From CAZWEZ01 sp964632795 (lineage in GTDB: Bacteria; Pseudomonadota; Alphaproteobacteria; Rhodospirillales; 2-02-FULL-58-16), in the NCBI GenBank assembly GCA_964632795.1, contig CAZWEZ010000012.1, positions 1 through 52,233 of the forward strand: DNA of 52,233 nt, written 5' to 3'. Under the pieces are notes generated by a model. That model did not search any database, had not been told where the DNA came from, and saw nothing but the letters and a program-made list of their open reading frames with translations. The position numbers and the translations under genes are program-made. Below, in pieces: positions 16,352 to 23,853 of this stretch; positions within the stretch are counted from its first letter, which is position 1, and each line of letters opens with the position of its first letter.

Positions 16352-17266
16352 ATGGTGGATACGGTCAAGAGGAGCGACATCCCCGCCGGCGACTGGATCG
16401 ACCGTGCGGTCCCCGCCCCGGCGCGGCCGTACCTGCGGCTGGCCCGGATCGACCGGCCGACCGGCACCTGGCTGCTGCTGTTTCCGTGCTGGTGGAGCGT
16501 CGCCCTGGCCACCCCGGGGTGGCCCGACCTCCGGCTGCTGGCGCTGTTCGCGGTGGGGGCGCTGGTCATGCGCGGGGCGGGGTGCACCATGAACGACATC
16601 GCCGACCGCCGCTTCGACGCCCGGGTCGCGCGGACCGCCACCCGGCCCATCGCCAGCGGCGCGATCAGCGTCCCCCGGGCGGTGGCCTTCATGGGCCTTT
16701 TGTCGCTGAGCGGACTGGCGGTGCTGGTCCAGTTCAACCCCTTCGCGGTCCTCCTCGGCGCGGCGTCGCTGGTCCTGGTCGCCGTCTATCCGTTGATGAA
16801 ACGGATCACCTACTGGCCGCAGGCGGTCCTCGGGCTGGCCTTCAACTGGGGGGCGCTGCTCGGCTGGGCGGCGGTGCGCGGCGAGCTGGCGGCGCCGGCG
16901 GCGCTGCTGTACGGGGCCGGCATCCTGTGGACGCTCGGCTACGACACCATCTACGCCCACCAGGACAAAGAGGACGACGTCCTGCTCGGCCTCAAGTCGA
17001 CGGCTCTCGGGCTGGGCGCCGGCACCCGGCGCTGGCTGTTCGGGTTCTACGGCGGGGCCATCGCGGCGATGGCGGCGGCCGGATACGCGGCCGGGCTGTC
17101 GTGGCCGTTCTTCGCCGTCCTGGCCCTGGGGGCGGGCCACCTGGGATGGCAGGCGTCCACCGTCGACATCGACTCGCCGGCCGACTGCCTGGCCAAGTTC
17201 AAGTCCAACCGCGCCTTCGGCTGGCTGGTATTGGCGGGGGTGGTCGCCGGTCAGCCGGTGTTCTGA
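16352..17266 (+). CDS. ubiA: 4-hydroxybenzoate polyprenyltransferase
   Basis: UbiA attaches the polyprenyl tail to 4-hydroxybenzoate in the inner membrane, an early ubiquinone step. The 304-residue protein has eight or nine hydrophobic helices and both Asp-rich motifs: NDIADRRFDARVARTATRP, and later YDTIYAHQDKEDD, which bind the magnesium-diphosphate of the prenyl donor. The start is the ATG at 16352 (MVDTVKRSDIPAGDWIDRA); no strong Shine-Dalgarno is seen. Together with ubiD and the UbiK-like gene it points to an aerobic quinone pathway. Confidence 0.95.
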   Translation: MVDTVKRSDIPAGDWIDRAVPAPARPYLRLARIDRPTGTWLLLFPCWWSVALATPGWPDLRLLALFAVGALVMRGAGCTMNDIADRRFDARVARTATRPIASGAISVPRAVAFMGLLSLSGLAVLVQFNPFAVLLGAASLVLVAVYPLMKRITYWPQAVLGLAFNWGALLGWAAVRGELAAPAALLYGAGILWTLGYDTIYAHQDKEDDVLLGLKSTALGLGAGTRRWLFGFYGGAIAAMAAAGYAAGLSWPFFAVLALGAGHLGWQASTVDIDSPADCLAKFKSNRAFGWLVLAGVVAGQPVF

Positions 17267-17275
17267 TCCGGATCC

Positions 17276-17572
17276 CTAGACTCCGGTCATCCGGATCGGC
17301 AGATCTTCCCAGTCATCCCCCGCCGCCATCAGGCAGGCGAGCCCGTCGGGCCGGGTCATGACGATGGTGAAGGTTCCGGCATCGGAGAGGAACACCTCGA
17401 TCACCGCGCCGTTGCTGGCCAGGCCCATGGAAACCGGGTGCTCGGCATAGCCCTTTTCCAGGTTGGCCACCACGTCGTTGCGGGGGCCGCACATCATCTG
17501 CGCCCGTGCCGCCTCGGGAATGGCGCTCAAGCCGATGAGCAGAGCGCCAAGAACGATCAGAAGTTTTCGCAT
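17276..17572 (-). CDS. Small exported protein, unknown function
   Basis: A 98-residue protein with a textbook signal peptide (KLLIVLGALLIGLSAIPEAARAQ) and a short mature domain of about 73 residues. The mature part contains MCGPRNDVVANLEKGYAEHP, NGAVIEVFLSDAGTFTIVMT and ends GLACLMAAGDDWEDLP. The two Cys residues are about 56 apart and could form a disulfide in the periplasm. I recall similar small proteins as hypothetical genes in Alphaproteobacteria, without known function. It has an AAAGGAGGG Shine-Dalgarno and its own promoter at 17683-17711 with a GC-rich hairpin in the leader. It is convergent with ubiA. Confidence 0.75.
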   Translation of the reverse strand: MRKLLIVLGALLIGLSAIPEAARAQMMCGPRNDVVANLEKGYAEHPVSMGLASNGAVIEVFLSDAGTFTIVMTRPDGLACLMAAGDDWEDLPIRMTGV

Positions 17573-17595
17573 GACACCCTCCTTTCTAACCGAAA

Positions 17596-17616
17596 TGGCC
17601 GCCCCAGGGGCGGCCA
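17596..17616 (-). promoter_or_regulatory. GC-rich leader hairpin upstream of the small exported protein
   Basis: TGGCCGCC and GGCGGCCA pair perfectly across five bases. It lies about 24-44 bases before the ATG and just upstream of the Shine-Dalgarno on the minus-strand message. It could stabilise the mRNA, hide the ribosome site in alternative folds, or be a relic terminator. Confidence 0.5.
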
Positions 17617-17619
17617 GGC

Positions 17620-17835
17620 AAGTGGTCGTTAAGAAAAAGTGAAGTTGTCTTAATACCTACTTGCCCGTTTCTGAGTGTCTATAATATAGCATGAAATGGT
17701 TAACAAATCAAGTAAGATGAATAAAATTACCTGTTCATCACGGAATGTTGATGCAGATTACCGAGATGTTAACGATGTATAATATTTTATTAAATTTGTT
17801 TTCCCAGTATTTTAATAGGAGTCGCAATGGCTTAG
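17620..17835 (+). other. AT-rich stretch ending in a Shine-Dalgarno plus two-codon ORF
   Basis: Between 17573 and 17915 there is no gene. The first part holds the minus-strand promoter and hairpin listed separately. On the plus strand a TATAAT near 17776 is followed by AGGAG at 17817-17821, then ATG GCT TAG at 17827-17835. This looks like a genuine gene start cut off at once, after which base composition switches abruptly to GC-rich. It may be a deletion scar. Confidence 0.4.
17683..17711 (-). promoter_or_regulatory. Promoter for the small exported protein
   Basis: On the minus strand TTGATT and TATATT are separated by exactly 17 bases, giving a leader of roughly 100 bases before the ATG at 17572. 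It lies in a markedly AT-rich stretch, unlike the surrounding genome. Confidence 0.55.
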
Positions 17836-17915
17836 GTGGGATATGGCGAGGATTGTCCCCTCGGCCCCGGCGACGGCCGGGGAATCGGCCGCCGAAACGG
17901 CCTGAAAACCGGCGC

Positions 17916-18533
17916 TCAGCCGGTGGCGGGGGAGGGCTCCTCGTCGTTTTCCGGGGGGCGCTGCGGACAGCACATCCCGACCAGCCGGCCGGCCCGGCGC
18001 AGCCCCTTGTCCAGCGCCGCCATGGTGCGGGCCATGTCCTCGGTGTCGTCGTCGAGCCACACCCGCAACGCGTTGAGGTAGATCATCGCCAGCCCCTGGG
18101 TGCGGACGAGCCCGGCCAGGCCGCCCGAGGACAGCCCGGCGGCCTCCAGCATCCAGGCCATCGAGTGCATGAACCGGGGAACCAGGATGAGGCCGGCGCC
18201 GGGATCGGCGGCGACGCCCCTGAGGATGGCGGCGAGCGCCGCCTTGTGGGGGTTGAGGGCGTCGAAGCGGGCCATCAGGATGTCGAACAGGCGGTCGTGG
18301 ACCGGCTCCTCGCCGTCGCCGTCAGCGATATCGGCCAGGACCTTCTCGTCGATGCGTCGCAGGAACCCGATGACGATGAACACCTTGGCCGGGAACGCGC
18401 CATGGAGCGCGGCCAGGGAGATGCCGGCCCGCGCCGCGATGTCGGCCATGGAGAAGGCGGACCAACCGTCGGCGGCGGCGAGTTCGAGCGTCGCCGAAAT
18501 GATGCGCCCGGGAATATCGGATTTGCGTGCCAT
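17916..18533 (-). CDS. TetR/AcrR-family transcriptional regulator
   Basis: A 205-residue regulator. The N-terminal helix-turn-helix is clear: RIISATLELAAADGWSAFSM followed by ADIAARAGISLAALHGAFPA, the TetR pattern with the recognition helix around residues 35-50. The C-terminal ligand domain (LFDILMARFDALNPHKAALA, then RFMHSMAWMLEAAGLSS) resembles the RpsU-divergently-transcribed/COQ9-like TetR subgroup often seen in Alphaproteobacteria. A near-perfect AAGGAGG precedes the ATG at 18533. The targets are unknown; the nearest divergent gene is proC's neighbour on the same strand, so it may be autoregulated only. The tail is Pro/Glu rich. Confidence 0.85.
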   Translation of the reverse strand: MARKSDIPGRIISATLELAAADGWSAFSMADIAARAGISLAALHGAFPAKVFIVIGFLRRIDEKVLADIADGDGEEPVHDRLFDILMARFDALNPHKAALAAILRGVAADPGAGLILVPRFMHSMAWMLEAAGLSSGGLAGLVRTQGLAMIYLNALRVWLDDDTEDMARTMAALDKGLRRAGRLVGMCCPQRPPENDEEPSPATG

Positions 18534-18629
18534 GGTTTCCTCCTTGCCCCAGAAGTCGGAAAAGCCACAAAACCTCGCCGCCCAGTATAACGCCTAAATT
18601 GCCGAAATGGCCAACGCCGATCGCTGGTA

Positions 18630-19448
18630 TCAGCCGGCGAGTTCCCGGGAGCGGTGGGTGGCGGCGGCGATGGCCTCATCGAGCAGCGGCTGCCAGGCGT
18701 CGTCGGCCATCAGCACCTTGAGGGCCTCGGCGGTGGTGCCTCCGGGGCTGGTCACGTTCTTGCGCAGCACCTCGGGCGGCTCTTCGGACAGGCGCAGCAG
18801 CTCCCCGGCCCCGGACACCGTGACCCGGGCCAGGCGGCGGGCCAGGTCCTCGGGCAGGCCGGCCCGCACCCCGGCCGCGGCCATGCACTCGACGAGCAGG
18901 AAGACGTAGGCCGGGCCGCCGCCCGAGAGCGCCGTCACCGGGTCGATCAGTGCCTCGTCCTCGACCCAGGCGACCTCACCCACCGCCTCGAGCAGGCGGT
19001 GGCAGCGTTGCTTCTGGTCCTCATTGACCTGCGAACTCGCACACGCCACCGTGATCCCCCGGCGGACCGCCGCCGGGGTGTTGGGCATCGCGCGCACGAC
19101 GGCGGCCCCGCCGCCCAGCTTGTCCTGCAGGTAGGCGATGGTCTTGCCGGCGGCGATCGACAGGAACACGCAGTTGGGAGAGACGAAGCGCCGATAGGGC
19201 GGGGCCATGGCGTCCATGTCCTGGGGCTTGACCGCGAACACCACCACCGCGGGTTCGAGGCCGGCCTCGATGTCCTCGGGCGCCAGGTGGACGGCGAGGC
19301 CGAGGTCGCGGGTCCGCAGCGTCTCGACCACCTCGGGCTTGATGTCGACGACGGTGACGTCGGCCGGCTTCAGGTCCCGCTCGAGCCAGCCCTCGAGCAT
19401 GGCGCCGCCCATCTTGCCGCAGCCCATCAGGACCAGTTTGGTGCCCAT
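18630..19448 (-). CDS. proC: Pyrroline-5-carboxylate reductase
   Basis: ProC reduces 1-pyrroline-5-carboxylate to proline with NAD(P)H. The 272-residue protein shows the N-terminal Rossmann loop LMGCGKMGGAMLEGWL, the VVFAVKPQDMD segment, RAMPNTPAAVRRGITV, and the C-terminal signature DPVTALSGGGPAYVFLLVE plus SPGGTTAEALKVL that forms the dimer active site. The start is the ATG at 19448. The YbjN gene stop is three bases upstream, so the two are translated from one message. Proline codons also feature in a mini-ORF far away at 37277, but there is no evident link. Confidence 0.96.
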   Translation of the reverse strand: MGTKLVLMGCGKMGGAMLEGWLERDLKPADVTVVDIKPEVVETLRTRDLGLAVHLAPEDIEAGLEPAVVVFAVKPQDMDAMAPPYRRFVSPNCVFLSIAAGKTIAYLQDKLGGGAAVVRAMPNTPAAVRRGITVACASSQVNEDQKQRCHRLLEAVGEVAWVEDEALIDPVTALSGGGPAYVFLLVECMAAAGVRAGLPEDLARRLARVTVSGAGELLRLSEEPPEVLRKNVTSPGGTTAEALKVLMADDAWQPLLDEAIAAATHRSRELAG

Positions 19449-19451
19449 CCT

Positions 19452-19961
19452 CTACGCTTCGCCGACGGTCTCGATCATCGCCGCCTCGATCGCCTCGGGG
19501 GCCGGCTTGCCGGCCCACACCACGTACTGAAAGGCGGGATAGAAGCGCTCGCACTCGACGACCGCGGCATCGACCAGGTCCTCGATCTGCTCCAGGCTCG
19601 GCTGGCGGACCCCGCGCAGGGGCAGGGCATGGCGGAACATCGGTTGCCCCTCGCCCCCCCAGACGGTGAAATGGCCGAGCCAGATCTTCTCGTTGATCAG
19701 GGCCAGAAGGTGGTAGACCGGGGCCAGCCTGTGGTCGGGCACCCGCAAGTCGAAGGCGCAGGTGAACAGCACCGCGTTGACGGCGTCTTGCCAGCCGAAA
19801 TAGAGGTTGTAGTCGCACCAGCGGCCGGGGACCTGGACCGCCATTTCCTGGTCGTTGCGGCGCTCGAACATCCAGTCGTTCTTGTTGGCCATCCGCTCGA
19901 CCACGTCGAGGGGATGGATGGCGGTGGCGCGAGATGAAAAGTCGGTTCTGGTTCTCGTCAT
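19452..19961 (-). CDS. YbjN domain-containing protein
   Basis: A 169-residue cytosolic protein whose fold matches the YbjN family, with NDWMFERRNDQEMAVQVPGR followed by CDYNLYFGWQDAVNAVLFTC and the long helix LAPVYHLLALINEKIWLGHF. YbjN proteins resemble the type III secretion chaperone fold and influence motility and stress responses in enterics; in Alphaproteobacteria this copy is regularly next to proC, as here. The ATG at 19961 is preferred because AGAGGAG lies nine bases upstream; the frame extends to 20027 but that part is Pro/Ser leader. It is the first gene of the ybjN-proC pair. Confidence 0.85.
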   Translation of the reverse strand: MTRTRTDFSSRATAIHPLDVVERMANKNDWMFERRNDQEMAVQVPGRWCDYNLYFGWQDAVNAVLFTCAFDLRVPDHRLAPVYHLLALINEKIWLGHFTVWGGEGQPMFRHALPLRGVRQPSLEQIEDLVDAAVVECERFYPAFQYVVWAGKPAPEAIEAAMIETVGEA

Positions 19962-20161
19962 GCCCGCGTCTCCTCTGAGCGGAGCCGGCGCAGGGCCGGA
20001 TAGGGGACTCGATGAGAATAACCCCATATATTGTATATATAACGATATGTTGTAGAATTATTCCCCTGCCTCACAAGGTGTAGAGTGCCAAAAGCGGACT
20101 CCCGGCGCAAGACCTGAATTGTTACGTCCGTGAATTTCTGTGGATAACCGTTGGCGACTAT

Positions 20162-20327
20162 GGCGAATAAGCGCTATAACGGTGACAGTATATAATTAAT
20201 CCTCGAATTAATTATATACAGTCACCATTTATATACAGTCACCATTAACAGGCTGTCGCCATTAATAGCCGGCCACCGTTTAAGCGAGTTAATTATATAC
20301 TGTCACCGTTTATAGCGTTTATTCGCC
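20162..20327. repeat. AT-rich palindromic repeat cluster (GGTGACAGTATATAATT family)
   Basis: The outer arms at 20162-20200 and 20288-20327 are inverted copies about 40 bases long with two substitutions and one indel. Inside, 20181-20226 is a hairpin with 20-base arms, one mismatch and a six-base loop. Between them TTATATACAGTCACCAT occurs twice in tandem, followed by two or three decayed copies of about 17 bases. The right arm includes the last codons and stop of the ubiK-like gene, and the left arm repeats that gene end in reverse. No gene lies in 20028-20302. A perfect DnaA-box-like TGTGGATAA is at 20139-20147. Confidence 0.85.
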
Positions 20328-20632
20328 GCTCCATTGCCGGCTTTGGGCTTGGGCTTGGCGGCCCTTCGGGGGCGTTTGGCCAGGGCGGCTTCGATCCGGG
20401 CCTCCAGCCGGGCGATCTTGGCCGAAAGCTTCTCCTGCTCGGTCCGCGCCTTGGCGGCCATCGCCTTGACCGCGTCGAACTCCTCGCGCGGCACCACCTC
20501 CATGTCGGCGAGCAGGCGTTCGAGCCGCTGGCGGGCCAGGCTCTCGATCTCGTCCTTGATGCCGGTCAGGGCGGTGGCGGCGCCCTCGGCGACTTTCGCC
20601 AGGTTCTCGAAAATACGTTTGCCGCCCGTCAT
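20303..20632 (-). CDS. ubiK: UbiK-like accessory factor (BMFP/DUF526 family)
   Basis: A 109-residue, mostly helical protein. The N-terminal helix FENLAKVAEGAATALTGIKD resembles the membrane-fusogenic region of BMFP proteins. It is followed by a coiled coil (VPREEFDAVKAMAAKARTEQ and on) and a Lys/Arg/Ala-rich tail ending KRYKR. UbiK in E. coli helps aerobic ubiquinone synthesis by bringing together the Ubi complex; the alphaproteobacterial members share length and pattern. GGGAGGACAGG precedes the ATG. The last eight codons lie inside the right arm of an inverted repeat, so the C-terminal ANKRYKR was probably acquired from that repeat or donated to it. Confidence 0.8.
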   Translation of the reverse strand: MTGGKRIFENLAKVAEGAATALTGIKDEIESLARQRLERLLADMEVVPREEFDAVKAMAAKARTEQEKLSAKIARLEARIEAALAKRPRRAAKPKPKAGNGAANKRYKR

Positions 20633-20672
20633 CCTGTCCTCCCGTGTCCGCGCAAGGTGATCGCCGGGCGCC

Positions 20673-20701
20673 ATTATGGGGCCACCCAGCCGGCGGCGCA
20701 A
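20673..20701 (-). promoter_or_regulatory. Promoter of the ubiK-like gene, -35 inside the tandem repeat
   Basis: On the minus strand TTGCGC (20701-20696) and CATAAT (20678-20673) are 17 bases apart, and the ATG is about 40 bases downstream. The -35 hexamer is part of the first 12-bp VNTR unit, so each further repeat unit carries another potential -35. Confidence 0.5.
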
Positions 20702-20851
20702 CCGGCGGCGCAACCGGCGGNNNNNNNNNNNNNNNNNNNNNNNNNNNNNNNNNNNNNNNNNNNNNNNNNNNNNNNNNNNNNNNNNNNNNNNNNNNNNNNN
20801 NNNNNNNNNNNNNNNNNNNNCCGGCGGCGCAACCGGCGGCGCAACCGGCGG
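20690..20851. repeat. 12-bp tandem repeat (CCGGCGGCGCAA) containing a 100-N assembly gap
   Basis: On the left two full units and a partial CCGGCGG are seen at 20690-20720, then N at 20721-20820, then two full units and a partial CCGGCGG at 20821-20851. The gap falls exactly in the repeat, so the true copy number is unknown and 100 is probably a placeholder. The whole 20633-20918 gap between ubiK and hldD consists of this repeat plus two divergent promoters. Confidence 0.95.
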
Positions 20852-20860
20852 ACGGACGGC

Positions 20861-20889
20861 TTGCGGGGGGCTTCGCGCGGCCCTATAAA
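20861..20889 (+). promoter_or_regulatory. Promoter of hldD
   Basis: TTGCGG at 20861-20866 and TATAAA at 20884-20889 are separated by exactly 17 bases. The hldD ATG is 30 bases further on. The tandem repeat ends nine bases before the -35. Confidence 0.65.
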
Positions 20890-20918
20890 CGGAGCACGAT
20901 CGCACAGGGCGAGGGACC

Positions 20919-21908
20919 ATGTTCGTGGTAACCGGCGGGGCCGGCTTCATCGGCTCCAACATCGTGGCGGGGCTGGAGGATCGCCGGGGGGGCGAAATCG
21001 CGGTCTGCGACCGCCTGCGCTCGGGCGACAAGTGGCGCAACCTGGCCAAGCGCGAGCTGGTCGACATCGTCCATCCCGAGCGTCTGTTCGGGTTCCTCGA
21101 CGCCATGAGCGAGCGGATCGAGGCGGTGATCCACATGGGCGCCGTCACCGCCACCACGGCGACCGACGCCGACCTCATCGTCGAGGTCAACTTCCGGCTT
21201 TCGATGGCGCTGTGGGAGTGGTGCGCGGCCCACCGGGCGCGGTTCATCTACGCCTCCTCGGCGGCCACCTACGGCGACGGCGCCCAGGGCTTCGCCGACG
21301 ATCCGTCTGCCGAAGCGCAGGCGGCGCTCAGGCCGCTCAACCCCTACGGCTGGAGCAAGCTGCTGTTCGACCGCCGGGTGGCCCGCATCGTCGCCGACGG
21401 CGGCCCGTGCCCGCCCCAGTGGGCCGGCCTCAGGTTCTTCAACGTCTACGGCCCCAACGAGTACCACAAGGGAAGCCAGCAGAGCGTGGTCTCGGGGACC
21501 GTGTTCCCCGCCGCCGCCGCCGGGGAGCCGGCCCTCCTGTTCGCCTCCCACCACCCCGACTACGCCGACGGCGGCCAGCTCCGCGACTTCATCTGGGTCG
21601 GGGACTGCGTCGAGGTGGTCCTGTGGTTGCTGGACAACCCCGGGATCGGCGGCCTGTTCAACTGCGGCACCGGCCAGGCGCGCAGCTTCGCCGACCTCGC
21701 CGGGGCCGTCTTCCGGGCGCTGGAGCGCGAGCCCGAGATCGACTACATCCCGACGCCTGCCAACATCCGCGACCGCTACCAGTACTTCACCGAGGCCGAC
21801 ATGAGCCGCCTCCGCGACGCCGGATACGAACGCCCGTTCACCTCCCTCGAGGACGGCGTCGCCGCATACGTCGAGGACTACCTCGCCGCCGCCGACCGCT
21901 ACCGGTGA
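20919..21908 (+). CDS. hldD: ADP-L-glycero-D-manno-heptose 6-epimerase
   Basis: HldD epimerises ADP-D-glycero-heptose to the L form used in the lipopolysaccharide inner core. The 329-residue protein is an SDR-extended enzyme with the NAD loop VVTGGAGFIGSNIV at the N-terminus, the FIYASSAATYGDG strand, and the catalytic YGWSK. LRFFNVYGPNEYHKGSQQSV is very characteristic of HldD and includes the sugar-binding loop. It has a good promoter and starts a run of co-directional genes (hldD, lgt, midA-like). The promoter region contains the VNTR, which could make LPS-core synthesis phase- or dose-variable. Confidence 0.95.
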   Translation: MFVVTGGAGFIGSNIVAGLEDRRGGEIAVCDRLRSGDKWRNLAKRELVDIVHPERLFGFLDAMSERIEAVIHMGAVTATTATDADLIVEVNFRLSMALWEWCAAHRARFIYASSAATYGDGAQGFADDPSAEAQAALRPLNPYGWSKLLFDRRVARIVADGGPCPPQWAGLRFFNVYGPNEYHKGSQQSVVSGTVFPAAAAGEPALLFASHHPDYADGGQLRDFIWVGDCVEVVLWLLDNPGIGGLFNCGTGQARSFADLAGAVFRALEREPEIDYIPTPANIRDRYQYFTEADMSRLRDAGYERPFTSLEDGVAAYVEDYLAAADRYR

Positions 21909-21920
21909 GCCGCCGGCGCC

Positions 21921-22718
21921 ATGACTTTCGTCCTTCCCTTCCCGGTCATCGACCCGATCCTGTTCGAGGTCGGGCCGCTGGCCATACGCTGGTATTCGCT
22001 GGCCTACATCGTCGGCCTGCTGGTCGCCTGGCGCTACATCCGGGTGCTGGCCCGGCTGCCGCCGCCGGCCGCCGAGGCGCGCGACATCGACGACTTCCTG
22101 ACCTGGGGGGTGCTGGCGGTGGTGCTCGGCGGCCGGCTGGGCTACGTGCTGTTCTACCAGCCGGCGTACTTCCTCGACAATCCGTTGGCCGTCCTCCAGG
22201 TGTGGAAGGGCGGGATGTCGTTCCACGGCGGACTCCTCGGGGTCATCGTCGCCGAGGTGTGGTTCGTCCACCGGCGGGGGCTTCGGCTGTTGCCGTTCAC
22301 CGACGTGGTGGCCTGCGGGGCTCCCATCGGCCTGTTCCTGGGCCGCCTCGCCAACTTCGTCAACGGCGAGCTGTACGGCCGCCTCAGCGACGCGCCGTGG
22401 GCCATGGTCTTCCCCCGGGGCGGTCCCGATCCCCGCCATCCCAGCCAGCTCTACGAGGCGGGACTGGAGGGGGTGGTGCTGTTCGCGGTGATGTTCGTGC
22501 TGTCCAGGCGGCAAGGCGTGCGCCGCCGGGAGGGCCTGCTGAGCGGCGTCTTCCTGGCCGGTTACGCGGCCTCGCGGCTCCTCGTCGAGCTGTTCCGCCA
22601 GCCCGACGCCCACATCGGCTTCCTCGGCGGCGGCACCACCATGGGCCAGTGGCTGTCGGCGCCGATGCTGGCCGCCGGCCTGTACCTGATCGCCCGGGCC
22701 AGGCGGCGCCCGGAATAG
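21921..22718 (+). CDS. lgt: Prolipoprotein diacylglyceryl transferase
   Basis: Lgt transfers diacylglycerol from phosphatidylglycerol to the lipobox Cys of prolipoproteins in the inner membrane. The 265-residue protein has seven hydrophobic segments, the MSFHGGLLGVIVA motif with the essential His-Gly-Gly, and the signature GRLANFVNGELYGR. PRHPSQLYEAGLEGV is also diagnostic. It begins 12 bases after hldD. A lipobox protein that would be a substrate is encoded 3 kb downstream at 25875. Confidence 0.97.
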   Translation: MTFVLPFPVIDPILFEVGPLAIRWYSLAYIVGLLVAWRYIRVLARLPPPAAEARDIDDFLTWGVLAVVLGGRLGYVLFYQPAYFLDNPLAVLQVWKGGMSFHGGLLGVIVAEVWFVHRRGLRLLPFTDVVACGAPIGLFLGRLANFVNGELYGRLSDAPWAMVFPRGGPDPRHPSQLYEAGLEGVVLFAVMFVLSRRQGVRRREGLLSGVFLAGYAASRLLVELFRQPDAHIGFLGGGTTMGQWLSAPMLAAGLYLIARARRRPE

Positions 22719-22722
22719 TCCC

Positions 22723-23811
22723 TTGCCCGACGCCCTGATCGACCACCTGCGCCGCCGCATCGCCCTCGACGGCCCGCTGAGCGTCGCCGCCTACATGGAG
22801 GAGGCGCTGGGCCATCCCCGCTTCGGCTACTACATGACGCGCGATCCCCTGGGCGCCGAGGGCGACTTCGTCACCGCGCCCGAGATCAGCCAGATGTTCG
22901 GCGAGCTCATCGGCCTGTGGTGCGCCGTGGTGTGGCAGTCGATGGGACGACCGGCGGCCGTCAACCTGGTCGAGCTGGGGCCCGGGCGCGGCACCCTGAT
23001 GGCCGACGCCCTCAGGGCGGCGGGCATGGTGTCCGGCTTCCGCGAGGCGCTGGCCGTCCATCTGGTGGAAACCAGCCCGGCGCTGCGCCGATGCCAGGGT
23101 CGCGCCCTCGAGGACACGGACGCCCGATGGCACGACTCCTTCGCCCGGGTCCCCGAGGGGCCGCTGCTGCTGATCGCCAACGAGTTCTTCGACGCCCTGC
23201 CGATCCGCCAGTTCGAGCGCCGCGACGGCGCCTGGCGCGAGCGCCTGATCGACGCCGGCGGCGAGGCCGGCGGGCTGTGTTGGGTGCTGTCGCCGCCCGT
23301 GCCGCCGATCTTCGGCGCCCCGGGCTTCGACGACCCGGGCGATATCCCGGAGGGTGCCGTGGTCGAGGTCCGGCCGGTCGCGCTGGCCCTCGCCCACGCC
23401 CTCGGCGAACGGCTGGCCGGGGCCGGCGGCGCCGCCCTGATCGTCGATTACGGCTATCAGCGAAGCGCCCCCGGCGACACCCTGCAGGCGGTCAGGGGAC
23501 ACGCCTTCCACGACCCCCTGGAGGACCCGGGCGAGGCCGACCTGACCGCCCACGTGGACTTCGCCGCCCTCGCCCGGGCGGCCGCCGAGGGCGGGGCGCG
23601 AACCTACGGCCCGGTGCCCCAGGGGGGGTTCCTGGAAAGCCTCGGCATCGCCGCCCGCACCGAGGCGCTGGTCGCCGCCGCGACCCCCGGCCAAACCGCC
23701 GACATCGCCGCCGCGCAGCGCCGCCTGGTCGGCGCCGCGGACATGGGCGAGCTGTTCAAGGTCCTCGCGCTGACCCATCCTGAGCTGCCCCCGCCGCCCG
23801 GATTCGACTAG
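22723..23811 (+). CDS. MidA/NDUFAF7-like SAM-dependent methyltransferase
   Basis: A 362-residue protein of the NDUFAF7 (MidA, DUF185) family. Key segments are HPRFGYYMTRDPLGAEGDFV, TAPEISQMFGELIGLWCA, the SAM-binding VELGPGRGTLMADALRAAG, and NEFFDALPIRQF. Mitochondrial NDUFAF7 dimethylates an Arg of complex I subunit NDUFS2; the bacterial homologue probably acts on NuoD or related, which is an inference. The start is a TTG at 22723, four bases after the lgt stop; no better ATG is available before the conserved N-terminus. It is followed by pgeF, a conserved neighbour. Confidence 0.92.
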   Translation: MPDALIDHLRRRIALDGPLSVAAYMEEALGHPRFGYYMTRDPLGAEGDFVTAPEISQMFGELIGLWCAVVWQSMGRPAAVNLVELGPGRGTLMADALRAAGMVSGFREALAVHLVETSPALRRCQGRALEDTDARWHDSFARVPEGPLLLIANEFFDALPIRQFERRDGAWRERLIDAGGEAGGLCWVLSPPVPPIFGAPGFDDPGDIPEGAVVEVRPVALALAHALGERLAGAGGAALIVDYGYQRSAPGDTLQAVRGHAFHDPLEDPGEADLTAHVDFAALARAAAEGGARTYGPVPQGGFLESLGIAARTEALVAAATPGQTADIAAAQRRLVGAADMGELFKVLALTHPELPPPPGFD

Positions 23812-23818
23812 ACCGCTG

Positions 23819-23847
23819 TTTCAAACGTGCGCTCGAGTCCCCATAAT
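23819..23847 (+). promoter_or_regulatory. Candidate promoter of pgeF with a CCCCATAATGGGG palindrome
   Basis: TTTCAA at 23819-23824 and CATAAT at 23842-23847 are 17 bases apart, and the ATG follows only six bases after the -10, which would give an almost leaderless message. CATAAT is centred in the perfect palindrome CCCCATAATGGGG. Confidence 0.4.
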
Positions 23848-23853
23848 GGGGCC

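Noticed and set aside
20181..20300. Possible CRISPR-like array in the 17-base AT-rich repeats
   Set aside because: The units are contiguous with no spacers, decay quickly and form palindromes; no cas genes are present.
20139..20327. Chromosomal origin of replication
   Set aside because: Only one clear DnaA box, and none of the usual origin neighbours (dnaA, parAB, hemE, gidA). The repeats look like REP elements.
20721..20820. A fused protein spanning the N stretch (X-containing frames)
   Set aside because: These frames exist only because N was translated as X; the flanks are non-coding tandem repeat.
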